Assembly (NCBI GenBank): GCA_036675035.1
Contig: JAKFFO010000212.1
Location: 1 to 22,107, forward strand
Length of the DNA: 22,107 nucleotides
Origin: MESE01 sp036675035
GTDB taxonomy: Bacteria > Pseudomonadota > Gammaproteobacteria > Burkholderiales > Burkholderiaceae_D
Direction of reading: 5' to 3'
Below, piece after piece: positions 1 to 6,308 of the stretch. The notes beneath the pieces are model-generated. The model saw only the letters and a program-made list of their open reading frames with translations, searched no databases and was not told the origin of the DNA. Positions within the stretch are counted from its first letter, which is position 1, and every line of letters starts with the position of its first letter. Position numbers and translations under genes: made by a program.

Positions 1-157
1 CGTAGATCTGCGACAGCGCCACGCCCATCGGGTAATACACGCCGCTGGTGCCGCCGGTCAGGACGGTGATGAATTGTTGTTGCGCATGCGCCGGGGCGGC
101 CGAGATGAGCGCGACGCCGGCCAAGGCCAGCAAGCCGCGCAGAATGCCTGATTTCAT
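1..157 (-). CDS. TAXI-family TRAP transporter solute-binding protein (5' end only)
   Basis: The first 52 codons of a gene that runs off the left edge. The ATG at 157 follows an AAAGGAGAAG ribosome binding site. The first ~25 residues form a typical Sec signal peptide (Lys near the start, a Leu/Ala-rich core, then APAHA before the likely cleavage site and QQQF). The mature start reads ITVLTGGTSGVYYPMG, the hallmark beginning of TAXI-type TRAP solute receptors, where the GGTSGVYYP stretch is part of the ligand-binding first lobe. Such proteins capture small carboxylates or amino acids such as glutamate in the periplasm and deliver them to a DctQM-like permease. Only the N-terminus is present, so the ligand and the permease genes cannot be judged. 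Confidence 0.85.
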   Translation of the reverse strand, partial: MKSGILRGLLALAGVALISAAPAHAQQQFITVLTGGTSGVYYPMGVALSQIY

Positions 158-592
158 GGTCTTCTCCTTTGAAAACGTTGGTTGAATTCTAAATTCTAAA
201 AGCATCGTTATTTTATTAGCACTAGCTACGCTAATGTATAGAAAAACTCAAGTTATTGTCATTCGGGAAAACACGTAACAGGTTTTGAATCATATAGTTG
301 TCGAGATTGCCATATCGATAGCAGTTGTCGCTGCGCCTCCGAACCCGTCGTAAAGCTGCACGAACATTGTTGTATTACAAATCTCAATCAATCGCATCAT
401 GCCACTATGCGGTATGCGCGTCATCCGATACGTCCCTCTTTTCCGAAACGATACAGCAGGCAGGCACTCTGCTCCGCGCTTGCCTGCATGTTCCTGCAAC
501 GCAGTCATCCAATCAGCAGATATGCAAGTAGTGCATTCCACGATACGACGACAAGGTAATTTGCGCCAAACAGGCAGAGGCCTGAAATACGC
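158..592. other. 435-bp intergenic region between divergent genes
   Basis: This stretch separates the minus-strand TRAP receptor gene from the plus-strand sigma-54 activator gene and should hold both promoters. The left part (about 180-300) is AT-rich and carries a short palindrome at 216-234. The right part has more balanced composition and a GCAGGCA/TGCCTGC inverted pair (460-466 with 481-487, 14-base loop) about 105 bases ahead of the activator start. Short open frames occur on both strands but none has a convincing ribosome binding site or recognisable protein. No tRNA-like or riboswitch-like fold was recognised. Confidence 0.5.
216..234. repeat. Small palindrome upstream of the TRAP receptor gene
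   Basis: TTAGC at 216-220 and GCTAA at 230-234 form a perfect 5-bp inverted repeat around a 9-base centre that itself contains TAGCTA. It lies about 60-80 bp upstream of the TRAP receptor start in an AT-rich stretch, a plausible place for an operator of a dimeric regulator. It is short enough to be chance; no regulator is assigned. Confidence 0.3.
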
Positions 593-1717
593 ATGAGCAA
601 TGGTTTAAACGTACACGCCAGCGGCGCCGGCATTCCGGCACTTGATCTGGACGCAATCGCAGCGCTGCGGTCGGGCACCATTTTGCGACAGGATGATGAG
701 TCGCAAGGCAGCGCCGCGCCTATTCAATGTGGCAATCTGTATGGCAGATCGGAATCGATGCAGCGCGTGTTTCAATTGATCGCCAAAGTCGCGCCGACCA
801 ATGCGAATGTACTGATTGCCGGCGAAAGCGGGACCGGAAAGGAAGTCGTCGCCGAAGCAATCCAGAAAATGAGTAAGGAACGGGACAAGCCGTTCGTCGC
901 CTTGAACTGCGGCGCGATTTCTCCGCAACTGATCGAAGCCGAATTATTCGGCCATGAACGCGGCAGCTTTACCGGTGCGGTGCGCACGCACAAGGGCTGC
1001 TTCGAACGTGCCAACGGCGGTACGCTGTTCCTCGACGAACTTACCGAAATGCCGATGGAAATGCAGGTCAAGCTGTTGCGGGTGCTGGAAACCGGCCGCT
1101 TCTGCCGTATCGGCGCCGATGAAGAAACGCAGGTCAAGGTCCGATTGATCGCGGCCACCAATCGCGATCCGCAAGCCGCCGTGGAATCAGGCGAGATGCG
1201 CAGCGACCTGTATTATCGCCTCGCGGTATTTCCGATCGAGGTTCCGCCCTTGCGCGAGCGCGACGAAGATATCGAGCTGCTGGCTGATATTTTCCTGGAT
1301 CGATGGAACCGCGAAGAAGGAACCTGCAAGATATTCTCCAAGCTGTCGCGGCGCTTCTTGCGGGAGTACCACTGGCCCGGCAATGTGAGAGAGCTGAAGA
1401 ACATGATACATCGGGCCTATATCCTGGCCGACCGAGAACTCGATATCGTCGATGCGATACGGCCGTCAAAACCGCTGGTGACGAACGTAGCCAGCGACTG
1501 CATCACCTTCCCGCTCGGCAGCAAGCTGGCCGAAGCGGAACAGCGGCTGATTTATGCAACGCTCGGATATTGCGGCGGCAACAAGACAATGACAGCGGAA
1601 GTATTGGGCGTGAGCCTGAAAACTCTTTACAACCGCTTGAATGAATATCAGGCAAAAGTGTTTTCCGGCGACCTGCCTGTGCAGCCCAATATACATGGTC
1701 AGAATACCGGCAGTTAG
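593..1717 (+). CDS. Sigma-54-dependent transcriptional activator without a receiver domain
   Basis: A 374-residue enhancer-binding protein. Residues 1-45 are a short N-terminus with no recognisable sensory domain. The AAA+ domain covers about 48-290: Walker A GESGTGKE (77-84), the sigma-54 contact loop as GSFTGA (124-129, where GAFTGA is usual), Walker B GGTLFLDE (142-149), a RLIAATNRD sensor region and WPGNVREL near 261. The C-terminus carries a Fis-type helix-turn-helix (about 318-352, ending TLYNRLNEY). Proteins of this family remodel the closed RNA polymerase-sigma-54 complex using ATP. With no input domain, activity must be set by expression level, oligomerisation or a partner protein. 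The ATG has only a weak ribosome site (GAGG). The stop lies 9 bp before the next regulator gene, so the two are probably cotranscribed. Confidence 0.92.
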   Translation: MSNGLNVHASGAGIPALDLDAIAALRSGTILRQDDESQGSAAPIQCGNLYGRSESMQRVFQLIAKVAPTNANVLIAGESGTGKEVVAEAIQKMSKERDKPFVALNCGAISPQLIEAELFGHERGSFTGAVRTHKGCFERANGGTLFLDELTEMPMEMQVKLLRVLETGRFCRIGADEETQVKVRLIAATNRDPQAAVESGEMRSDLYYRLAVFPIEVPPLRERDEDIELLADIFLDRWNREEGTCKIFSKLSRRFLREYHWPGNVRELKNMIHRAYILADRELDIVDAIRPSKPLVTNVASDCITFPLGSKLAEAEQRLIYATLGYCGGNKTMTAEVLGVSLKTLYNRLNEYQAKVFSGDLPVQPNIHGQNTGS

Positions 1718-1726
1718 GCAGTTAAT

Positions 1727-2362
1727 ATGATCGAGATTCTCGTAGTCGACGACCACGCGGTGGTAAGGGCCGGCGTCCAGCATTTCATTGCCGATATTCC
1801 GGATATGCGGATAGAAGGGGAAGCCGCAACCGCTCAGGAAGCGATTCGCCTGATTCGTGCGAGGCCTTGGGATATCGTGTTGCTGGACATTGCCATGCCG
1901 GACAAGAGCGGCGTCGAAGTGCTGAAGCAAATCAAGCGTGAAAAACCCGAGTTGCCTGTGCTGATGCTGAGCATGCATCCGGAAAATCGCTATGCGGTAC
2001 AGATCCTGCGCAACGGCGCGAGCGGCTATGTGCAAAAGGAGGCGCTTGCAACCGAACTGGTCGAGGCAATCCATACCATCATGCGCGGCCACAAATATAT
2101 CAGCCCGGCAGTCGCCGATTTGCTCACCGCCGATCCCGCGACGCTGGAATTGCAAAAACCCTTGCATGAAACATTGTCGGCGCGCGAGTACCAGATTTTT
2201 TACAAGCTCGGCCAGGGCGAAGGCGTTACCAAAATCGCCGAAGAACTGTGCCTGAGCGTAAAAACCGTCAGCACCTATCGATCGCGCGTCCTTGAAAAAA
2301 TGAAAATGTCCAGCAACGCCGACATTATTTATTACGCGATCAAGCAGAATTTGATCGATTGA
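1727..2362 (+). CDS. NarL/FixJ-type response regulator
   Basis: A 211-residue two-component regulator. The receiver domain (about 1-120) has the acidic pair D8-D9, the phosphoacceptor D54 in LLDIAMPD, the switch residue S82 and the conserved K104 in GYVQKEA, so it looks fully competent. The C-terminal LuxR-type helix-turn-helix (about 148-205) shows LSAREYQIF, VTKIAEELCLSVKTVSTYRSRVLEKM. Proteins of this family bind DNA as dimers after phosphorylation. The gene follows the sigma-54 activator by 9 bp on the same strand, and its 3' end lies 63 bp from the convergent histidine kinase gene, the natural candidate partner. No strong Shine-Dalgarno sequence precedes the ATG, which fits translational coupling to the gene upstream. 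Target genes are not shown by the sequence. Confidence 0.92.
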   Translation: MIEILVVDDHAVVRAGVQHFIADIPDMRIEGEAATAQEAIRLIRARPWDIVLLDIAMPDKSGVEVLKQIKREKPELPVLMLSMHPENRYAVQILRNGASGYVQKEALATELVEAIHTIMRGHKYISPAVADLLTADPATLELQKPLHETLSAREYQIFYKLGQGEGVTKIAEELCLSVKTVSTYRSRVLEKMKMSSNADIIYYAIKQNLID

Positions 2363-2425
2363 ATTTTCTTGTTGCGGTGGGTCGTTCTCGGCAAGTTCAT
2401 GCTTGCGCGAACGCGTCATGGCAGC

Positions 2426-3250
2426 CTATTTCTCGGCCACCCTATTCCTTGGGCCGGGCAACGTCACGACGATACGGGTGAATTTCCCCGCCGAATTGAC
2501 AATTCTCATGTCACCGCCAAGGAGAACGACTCGCTCCCGAATGTTTGCCAGCTCCTGCGTTGGGCTGCCGACCGACCGCTGACCAAATGCAGCGGTGCCG
2601 TTATCGCGAATGCTGAATACGATACCGTCATCGGTATCGTCCAGCACCACTTCGACATGCGTCGCCGTGCCATCCGCGGCGATCCCGCTCAATATTTCCT
2701 GCATCGCGCGAAACAGGGTTATTTCCACTTGCGGCGAATATGACAGCTCTTCGTCAGGCAAGTCGACCCGGCAGACGATGCCTGATCGGCGCTCAAACTC
2801 ATGTGCATGCTCAGCAACTGCAGCCTTGATTCCGAACACATCAAGTTTTTCGGGACGAACATTATTCTGGATCCGGCGCACCGCTTCGGCAATTGAACCC
2901 AACAGCGCATTGATCTGCACCGAACGCTCGACGAGCGCCGGATCGTCCGGCAATTTCCGGAACAGGATTGCAATATGCATGCTGAGCGCAGTCAGTGCGG
3001 AGCCGAGATCGTCATGCAGTTGCCGTGCAAGTCCCCGTTTCTCTTCCTCGCGGTCAGCCTCCAGCGAAGCGATCATCTGCCGCAATTCCAAGGTGCGCGC
3101 CGCCACCAGCTTTTCCAGCTTGGCGTCTACCGTTTCCGACTCCGCCTGCGTATCTGTTGCCGGCGCTGCCCGATCGGCGAGTTCGCCCGACCGCGCCGGC
3201 GAAAAATACGACAGCGGAGGAATCGTGAAAAATTCCGAATCTGACGGCAT
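2426..3250 (-). CDS. Soluble HisKA_3-type histidine kinase with degenerate ATP-binding domain
   Basis: A 274-residue protein from the ATG at 3250, chosen because GGAG lies 8 bp upstream; an in-frame ATG at 3346 has no ribosome site. There is no membrane segment. Residues 1-38 are low in structure, 42-75 look like a coiled coil, and the dimerisation and phosphoacceptor helix carries RQLHDDLGSALTAL with H79. The C-terminal half has the NarX/DegS-type HATPase layout, but the key motifs are altered. The N-box Asn position is Gly (EILSGIAAD, 185-193), the G1 box reads DNGTAAFG (216-223) with the second Gly lost, and the G2 glycines are missing (ELANIRER, 233-240). It may be a weak kinase, a phosphatase or a non-catalytic partner. 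It is convergent with the response regulator gene. Class certain, activity doubtful. Confidence 0.85.
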   Translation of the reverse strand: MPSDSEFFTIPPLSYFSPARSGELADRAAPATDTQAESETVDAKLEKLVAARTLELRQMIASLEADREEEKRGLARQLHDDLGSALTALSMHIAILFRKLPDDPALVERSVQINALLGSIAEAVRRIQNNVRPEKLDVFGIKAAVAEHAHEFERRSGIVCRVDLPDEELSYSPQVEITLFRAMQEILSGIAADGTATHVEVVLDDTDDGIVFSIRDNGTAAFGQRSVGSPTQELANIRERVVLLGGDMRIVNSAGKFTRIVVTLPGPRNRVAEK

Positions 3251-3493
3251 GTATCGAACTCCGTGACAGGACAGTGGCGACGATCCGGACAGAAAAATTT
3301 TGCATACAGGGTACAGACCGGATCGATCAGCCAGGACACTCAACATACCGATCGACAGCTACGGCGCTTTGTTGCCGATCAATATCCGTTTGCGGCTGCA
3401 AAATAATTACCGCCGGAAGCTGGACATACACGGAACCGGACGGATGCGGCGCGCCCTGTCCGGCATGGGACTTGCATCTCGCATTCGAAAATC

Positions 3494-4447
3494 GTGGCAG
3501 CCAATTCTTCGAAATCCTTGAACCAGTCATCTGCAGCCGACACCTTATCCGTCTGGCGGCGTATCCGCATTGTCATCGCCGGGTCGATCGAAGAATGGAT
3601 GGCGCAGCGCGCTTCCAGCAAGGGCGCTGCGCTCGCGTTCTATACATTGTTTTCGATGGCGCCGATCCTGGTGTTGGTAATTGCGATTGCCGGCGCAATC
3701 TTTGGTGAAGAAGCTGCAAAGGGTGAAATATTTGCGCAGCTCAGAGATTTGATCGGACCGCGAGGAGCACAGGCGGTTGAGATGCTGTTGGCCAATGCGC
3801 ACAATCCGGGCGCCGGCCTGGTGGCAACTGCAATCGCTACGCTGGTTCTGATCATCGGGGCGACTACCGCATTCTCCGAGTTAAAGGACAGCCTGGACGA
3901 AATCTGGCACGCGCCCCCGGCGCACAAGTCCGGCTGGATTGTGCTGATCCGGACCCGCCTGCTGTCCTTCGGGCTGGTGCTGGTGCTGGCATTTCTGCTG
4001 CTGGTATCGCTGGTGATCAGCACCGCGCTGGCGATACTGGAACGATACTGGAGCAGCCTGTGGAGTGAAACCGGCACATTTCTTACATCGCTGGCAGCAA
4101 TATTCTCGTTCAGCATCATCGCCTGCCTGTTCGCCGTCATTTACAAGATGCTCCCCGAAACGCGATTATCGTGGCGTGACGTATGGATCGGCGCGATCGG
4201 CACCGCTGGTCTGTTCGTTCTTGGAAAGTACTTGATTGGCGTGTATCTCGGAAACAGCGGTGTTGCAAACAGTTACGGCGCGGCAGGCTCGCTGGTCGCG
4301 CTGCTGCTATGGGTCTATTACTCGGCGCAAATTTTTTTCTTCGGGGCTGAATTTACCCGCCAGTACGCATTGTGGTTCGGCAGCTTGCGCGCGGTACCGG
4401 GCGTCGCGGCGGAGTCGTCCGACCCCGAAGCGACCGCCGATCTGTAA
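3494..4447 (+). CDS. YihY/virulence factor BrkB family inner-membrane protein
   Basis: A 317-residue polytopic membrane protein. The family signature near the N-terminus is plain: SSKGAALAFYTLFSMAPILV. About six hydrophobic segments follow, with ELKDSLDEIWHAPP between helices 2 and 3 and the conserved C-terminal SYGAAGSLVALLLWVYYSAQ and FFGAEFTRQYA. Members are widespread and poorly understood. They were once called ribonuclease BN by mistake, and BrkB was linked to serum resistance in Bordetella. No catalytic residue is known. The GTG at 3494 is chosen because the next in-frame ATG (3598) would cut into the conserved N-terminal part; no clear ribosome site is visible, so the start is uncertain. 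The gene is divergent from the histidine kinase gene across about 240 bp that should contain both promoters. Confidence 0.88.
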   Translation: MAANSSKSLNQSSAADTLSVWRRIRIVIAGSIEEWMAQRASSKGAALAFYTLFSMAPILVLVIAIAGAIFGEEAAKGEIFAQLRDLIGPRGAQAVEMLLANAHNPGAGLVATAIATLVLIIGATTAFSELKDSLDEIWHAPPAHKSGWIVLIRTRLLSFGLVLVLAFLLLVSLVISTALAILERYWSSLWSETGTFLTSLAAIFSFSIIACLFAVIYKMLPETRLSWRDVWIGAIGTAGLFVLGKYLIGVYLGNSGVANSYGAAGSLVALLLWVYYSAQIFFFGAEFTRQYALWFGSLRAVPGVAAESSDPEATADL

Positions 4448-4745
4448 TTGCATTTGCAGCCACTATTTCAAACCCGCCAGAAATTCTTTTGTATTGTTTT
4501 CAATCTCATCTGAAACATATACAAAACGCTAACTAAATTCCTTCGAATAGCTGTTTTTTAGTGCATTGAAAGCTGGCCCGCGGTTTGCTCTGTCTTTGTC
4601 GTCTTGCCGTGAATTATCCGGCAGAAACAACGTAGCGAGTTTGGAGTTTCCGGCTCAAGACGCCGACAGCACAGCAAATCGAGTTGAGGAAACGCATTCG
4701 AGAATGTGCGCGGCTTTTTGCGAACACAAGGCAAGGGGAGCGAAG
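4448..4745. other. Intergenic region with an AT-rich inverted repeat
   Basis: About 300 bp between the YihY gene and the small exported protein gene. The first part is AT-rich and holds the 40-base inverted repeat at 4487-4526 and a run of six T at 4554-4559. The reading frame of the downstream gene stays open upstream to an ATG at 4566, but that extension has no signal peptide and no ribosome site and is not counted as coding. Confidence 0.45.
4487..4526. repeat. Imperfect 16-bp inverted repeat (hairpin) after the YihY gene
   Basis: Left arm TTTTGTATTGTTTTCA (4487-4502) and right arm TGAAACATATACAAAA (4511-4526) pair at 13 of 16 positions around the 8-base loop ATCTCATC. The outer eight pairs are perfect. 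The element begins 40 bp after the YihY stop. It is AT-rich and not followed directly by a T-run, so it is a poor intrinsic terminator. It could be a transcript-end stem, a protein-binding site or an mRNA-stabilising structure. Confidence 0.5.
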
Positions 4746-5162
4746 ATGAACAGACTATTGGCGAGTCTCGCGTTGGGATTTTCGGTGATCGGCTTTGCCG
4801 CTGCTGCGGAAGGCGGAGCAAATGACGCGAAGGCGGTGTATTACGCGGCGGCTGACAAGGCGGCAGCCGATTATCGGGACGCGCATGCCCGATGCGAAAC
4901 GCTGCATGGAAATGCGCAAACCGTCTGCATAGAAGAAGCGAAGCTGGCACAAACCCGGGCCAAAGGCACTGCCGAAGCCGAGTACAAGAACACGCGCGAA
5001 GCCAGACTCAAGGCAAGCACCGATATCGCGAACGCGGAATATGCAGTGGCCAAAGCCAAATGCGAGAGCATGGAAGGCACTGAAAAGAATGCCTGCCTGA
5101 GGCATGCCAACGCATTGAAGATCGCGACGATTTTCGAAGCGAAGGCTGCGCATAAAAAATAA
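4746..5162 (+). CDS. Small exported alanine-rich protein with two Cys-x10-Cys units
   Basis: A 138-residue protein; the ATG at 4746 follows AAGGGGAG with good spacing. Residues 1-20 form a signal peptide (MNRLLASLALGFSVIGFAAA), so the product is probably periplasmic. The mature part is rich in Ala, Lys and Glu and looks wholly helical. Two related units stand out: DYRDAHARCE...C (Cys50, Cys61) and EYAVAKAKCE...C (Cys106, Cys117). They share the pattern [DE]YxxAxA[RK]CExxxGx5C and lie 56 residues apart. In an oxidising compartment each pair could clamp a helical hairpin. No family with a known role was recognised. Similar Ala-rich exported proteins occur as hypothetical proteins in related bacteria (from memory, unchecked). 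Expression next to YihY and GlsB-type genes hints at an envelope or stress role. Confidence 0.8.
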   Translation: MNRLLASLALGFSVIGFAAAAEGGANDAKAVYYAAADKAAADYRDAHARCETLHGNAQTVCIEEAKLAQTRAKGTAEAEYKNTREARLKASTDIANAEYAVAKAKCESMEGTEKNACLRHANALKIATIFEAKAAHKK

Positions 5163-5254
5163 CCGGCGAGCATGAGGCAGACGCCAGGAAGAAAGGTTTG
5201 TATTAAAAGAGAGCGCCCTGCGCTACGCGCGGAAGCTTAAATGCATCGCAAATT

Positions 5255-5272
5255 CAGTATTCGAAAATACTG
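5255..5272. repeat. Perfect 7-bp hairpin with CGAA loop
   Basis: CAGTATT (5255-5261) and AATACTG (5266-5272) are exact reverse complements around CGAA. The element lies about 95 bp downstream of the exported protein gene and about 95 bp upstream of the DUF2188-like gene. No T-run follows, so a terminator is unlikely; an operator or 5'-leader structure is possible. Confidence 0.4.
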
Positions 5273-5366
5273 CCTGAGCGTGAACCAGCTGCCATGTAAC
5301 GTGCCTAACCGATATCCAGACATGGCTGCGCCCTCACACCGCGACATGTTTTGACAGGAGGCATAT

Positions 5367-5597
5367 ATGGGTTTTGACCAACAAGTGGCCGCCATATTTC
5401 GTGTATTGCGCGACGATGACGGTTGCTGGAATGTGCTGGCAAATGACTTTGAAGAGCCACTTGCAAGCTTCGAAGACCGGCAGGATGCATGCGACTACGC
5501 TAACCGGCTGGCCGAGGGAAGGCAAGGGGCTTCAGTGGTGATGTTGGATGAAAGCAATCCAGCGCCGGATCAAGCCGGGCCGACGATGCGGCCATGA
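5367..5597 (+). CDS. Small DUF2188-like protein
   Basis: A 76-residue soluble protein with a strong ribosome site (ACAGGAGG, 7 bp before the ATG). The core resembles DUF2188-type small domains. A first strand ends in a Gly-Cys-Trp-Asn-Val stretch (about 19-23), a short loop reads ANDFEEPLASFEDRQDA, and a helix DACDYANRLAEGRQ leads into the strand GASVVML. The last ~15 residues are Pro/Asp-rich and probably disordered. Such domains are found in many small bacterial proteins with no established biochemical role. It sits between two other small plus-strand genes with gaps of about 200 and 290 bp, so it probably has its own promoter. Coding status is well supported by the ribosome site and fold-like pattern; the family assignment is tentative. 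Confidence 0.7.
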   Translation: MGFDQQVAAIFRVLRDDDGCWNVLANDFEEPLASFEDRQDACDYANRLAEGRQGASVVMLDESNPAPDQAGPTMRP

Positions 5598-5616
5598 GGT
5601 TTGTTAAGTACACCAA

Positions 5617-5637
5617 GGTAATCGGAGGGTAATCTGA
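5617..5637. repeat. Tandem GGTAATC repeat with 11-bp period
   Basis: GGTAATCGGA and GGTAATCTGA follow each other with an 11-bp period, about one helical turn, 20 bp after the DUF2188-like gene. They match at 9 of 10 positions. Such spacing is seen for tandem protein-binding sites on one face of DNA, but two short copies can also arise by chance. Confidence 0.3.
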
Positions 5638-5829
5638 TTTTGATTAAATCCTTCTTGTCGGCGCCATGTATCCATGTATATCTGGAAGTACGGAGCTGAA
5701 GGAAATGAAGCAGTTCGCAATGCGCCTATCGGACCGAACACGCAGCAGAGAAGCAGGCAGGTGGCCGGGCGGCGGGCGAAAGAAGCAAATAGCTGTTTTG
5801 TCGAGCACTGTGAATTGAATTTTCAACCC

Positions 5830-5859
5830 GCCGTAAAAGGGCCTTCCACCTGATACGGC
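5830..5859. repeat. Inverted repeat ahead of the GlsB-type gene
   Basis: GCCGTA (5830-5835) and TACGGC (5854-5859) are exact reverse complements with an 18-base spacer that itself holds AAGG-G-CCTT. It ends 30 bp before the start codon, inside the likely 5' untranslated region or promoter. It could be an operator or a leader stem. Confidence 0.3.
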
Positions 5860-5889
5860 ACTTCCTTTAACTTACTTTGGAGAGCTAAT

Positions 5890-6159
5890 ATGAACTTTAT
5901 AATCTGGATCGTAATCGGCGGTATTCTGGGCTGGATCGCAAGCATGATCATGAGGACCAATGCCGAGCAGGGAATGCTTCTTAATATCGTGGTGGGTATA
6001 GTCGGCGCATTGCTCGGCGGATGGCTGCTGGCGCCGTTGTTCGGTACCGGTACAATCAATCAGAATGATTTCAGTATAGGATCGCTGCTGGTGTCATTGC
6101 TGGGCGCTGTCGTCCTGCTGGCAATCGTCAATCTGTTTCGACGTGGTACGCCGCGTTAG
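5890..6159 (+). CDS. GlsB/YeaQ/YmgE family stress-response membrane protein
   Basis: An 89-residue inner-membrane protein of the transglycosylase-associated family. The ATG follows TTTGGAGAG. Three hydrophobic segments are visible: residues 2-20 (FIIWIVIGGILGWIASMIM), about 29-51 (NIVVGIVGALLGGWLLAPLFG) and about 63-83 (IGSLLVSLLGAVVLLAIVNLF), ending in basic residues RRGTPR. The glycine pattern GGILGWIAS and GIVGALLGGWL is typical of the family. Members are induced by general, osmotic or acid stress in several bacteria, but the molecular role is unknown; the transglycosylase name is historical. It is the last gene of the plus-strand group and is followed by a strong terminator. Confidence 0.92.
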   Translation: MNFIIWIVIGGILGWIASMIMRTNAEQGMLLNIVVGIVGALLGGWLLAPLFGTGTINQNDFSIGSLLVSLLGAVVLLAIVNLFRRGTPR

Positions 6160-6195
6160 ACGCATCGGCTCTTCCGGCAAGACAGGTTTACTGAT

Positions 6196-6234
6196 AAATC
6201 TCCCGGCAGCCATTCGCTGCCGGGAGATTTTTTT
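6196..6234 (+). terminator. Strong Rho-independent terminator after the GlsB-type gene
   Basis: The stem core TCTCCCGGCAGC (6199-6210) pairs perfectly with GCTGCCGGGAGA (6216-6227) around the loop CATTC. Flanking AAA and TTT extend it to 15 bp, and the T-run continues to 6234. It ends the GlsB-type transcript 37 bp after its stop. On the other strand the stem lies about 75 bp beyond the acyl-CoA ligase stop but only three T follow, so it may work weakly in that direction too. Confidence 0.93.
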
Positions 6235-6308
6235 CCTCGTTCTATTTCCCTGCAATCATTCCCGCGCTTGCTTCGAACTTATCGACAAGTGCTGCACAGT
6301 CTGTCTTG

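Larger units (their letters stand above)
5598..5889. other. Intergenic region upstream of the GlsB-type gene
   Basis: About 290 bp without a credible gene. It contains a tandem GGTAATC pair 11 bp apart (5617-5623 and 5628-5634) and an inverted repeat GCCGTA/TACGGC (5830-5835 and 5854-5859) shortly before the next ribosome site. The promoter of the GlsB-type gene should lie here but no clear -35/-10 pair was recognised. Confidence 0.4.

Noticed and set aside
1466..2419. Long open frame on the minus strand opposite the activator end and the response regulator (317 codons)
   Set aside because: It lies fully antisense to two clear genes, has no recognisable domain or ribosome site, and its composition (many Phe, His and Gln) is typical of a frame shadow of GC-rich coding DNA.
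2595..3266. Plus-strand Ser/Arg-rich open frame opposite the histidine kinase gene
   Set aside because: Frame shadow: low-complexity Ser/Arg/Ala content, no ribosome site, no recognisable protein.
4566..4745. Upstream extension of the small exported protein to an ATG at 4566
   Set aside because: The ATG at 4746 has a strong ribosome site and directly opens a signal peptide; the extension has neither.
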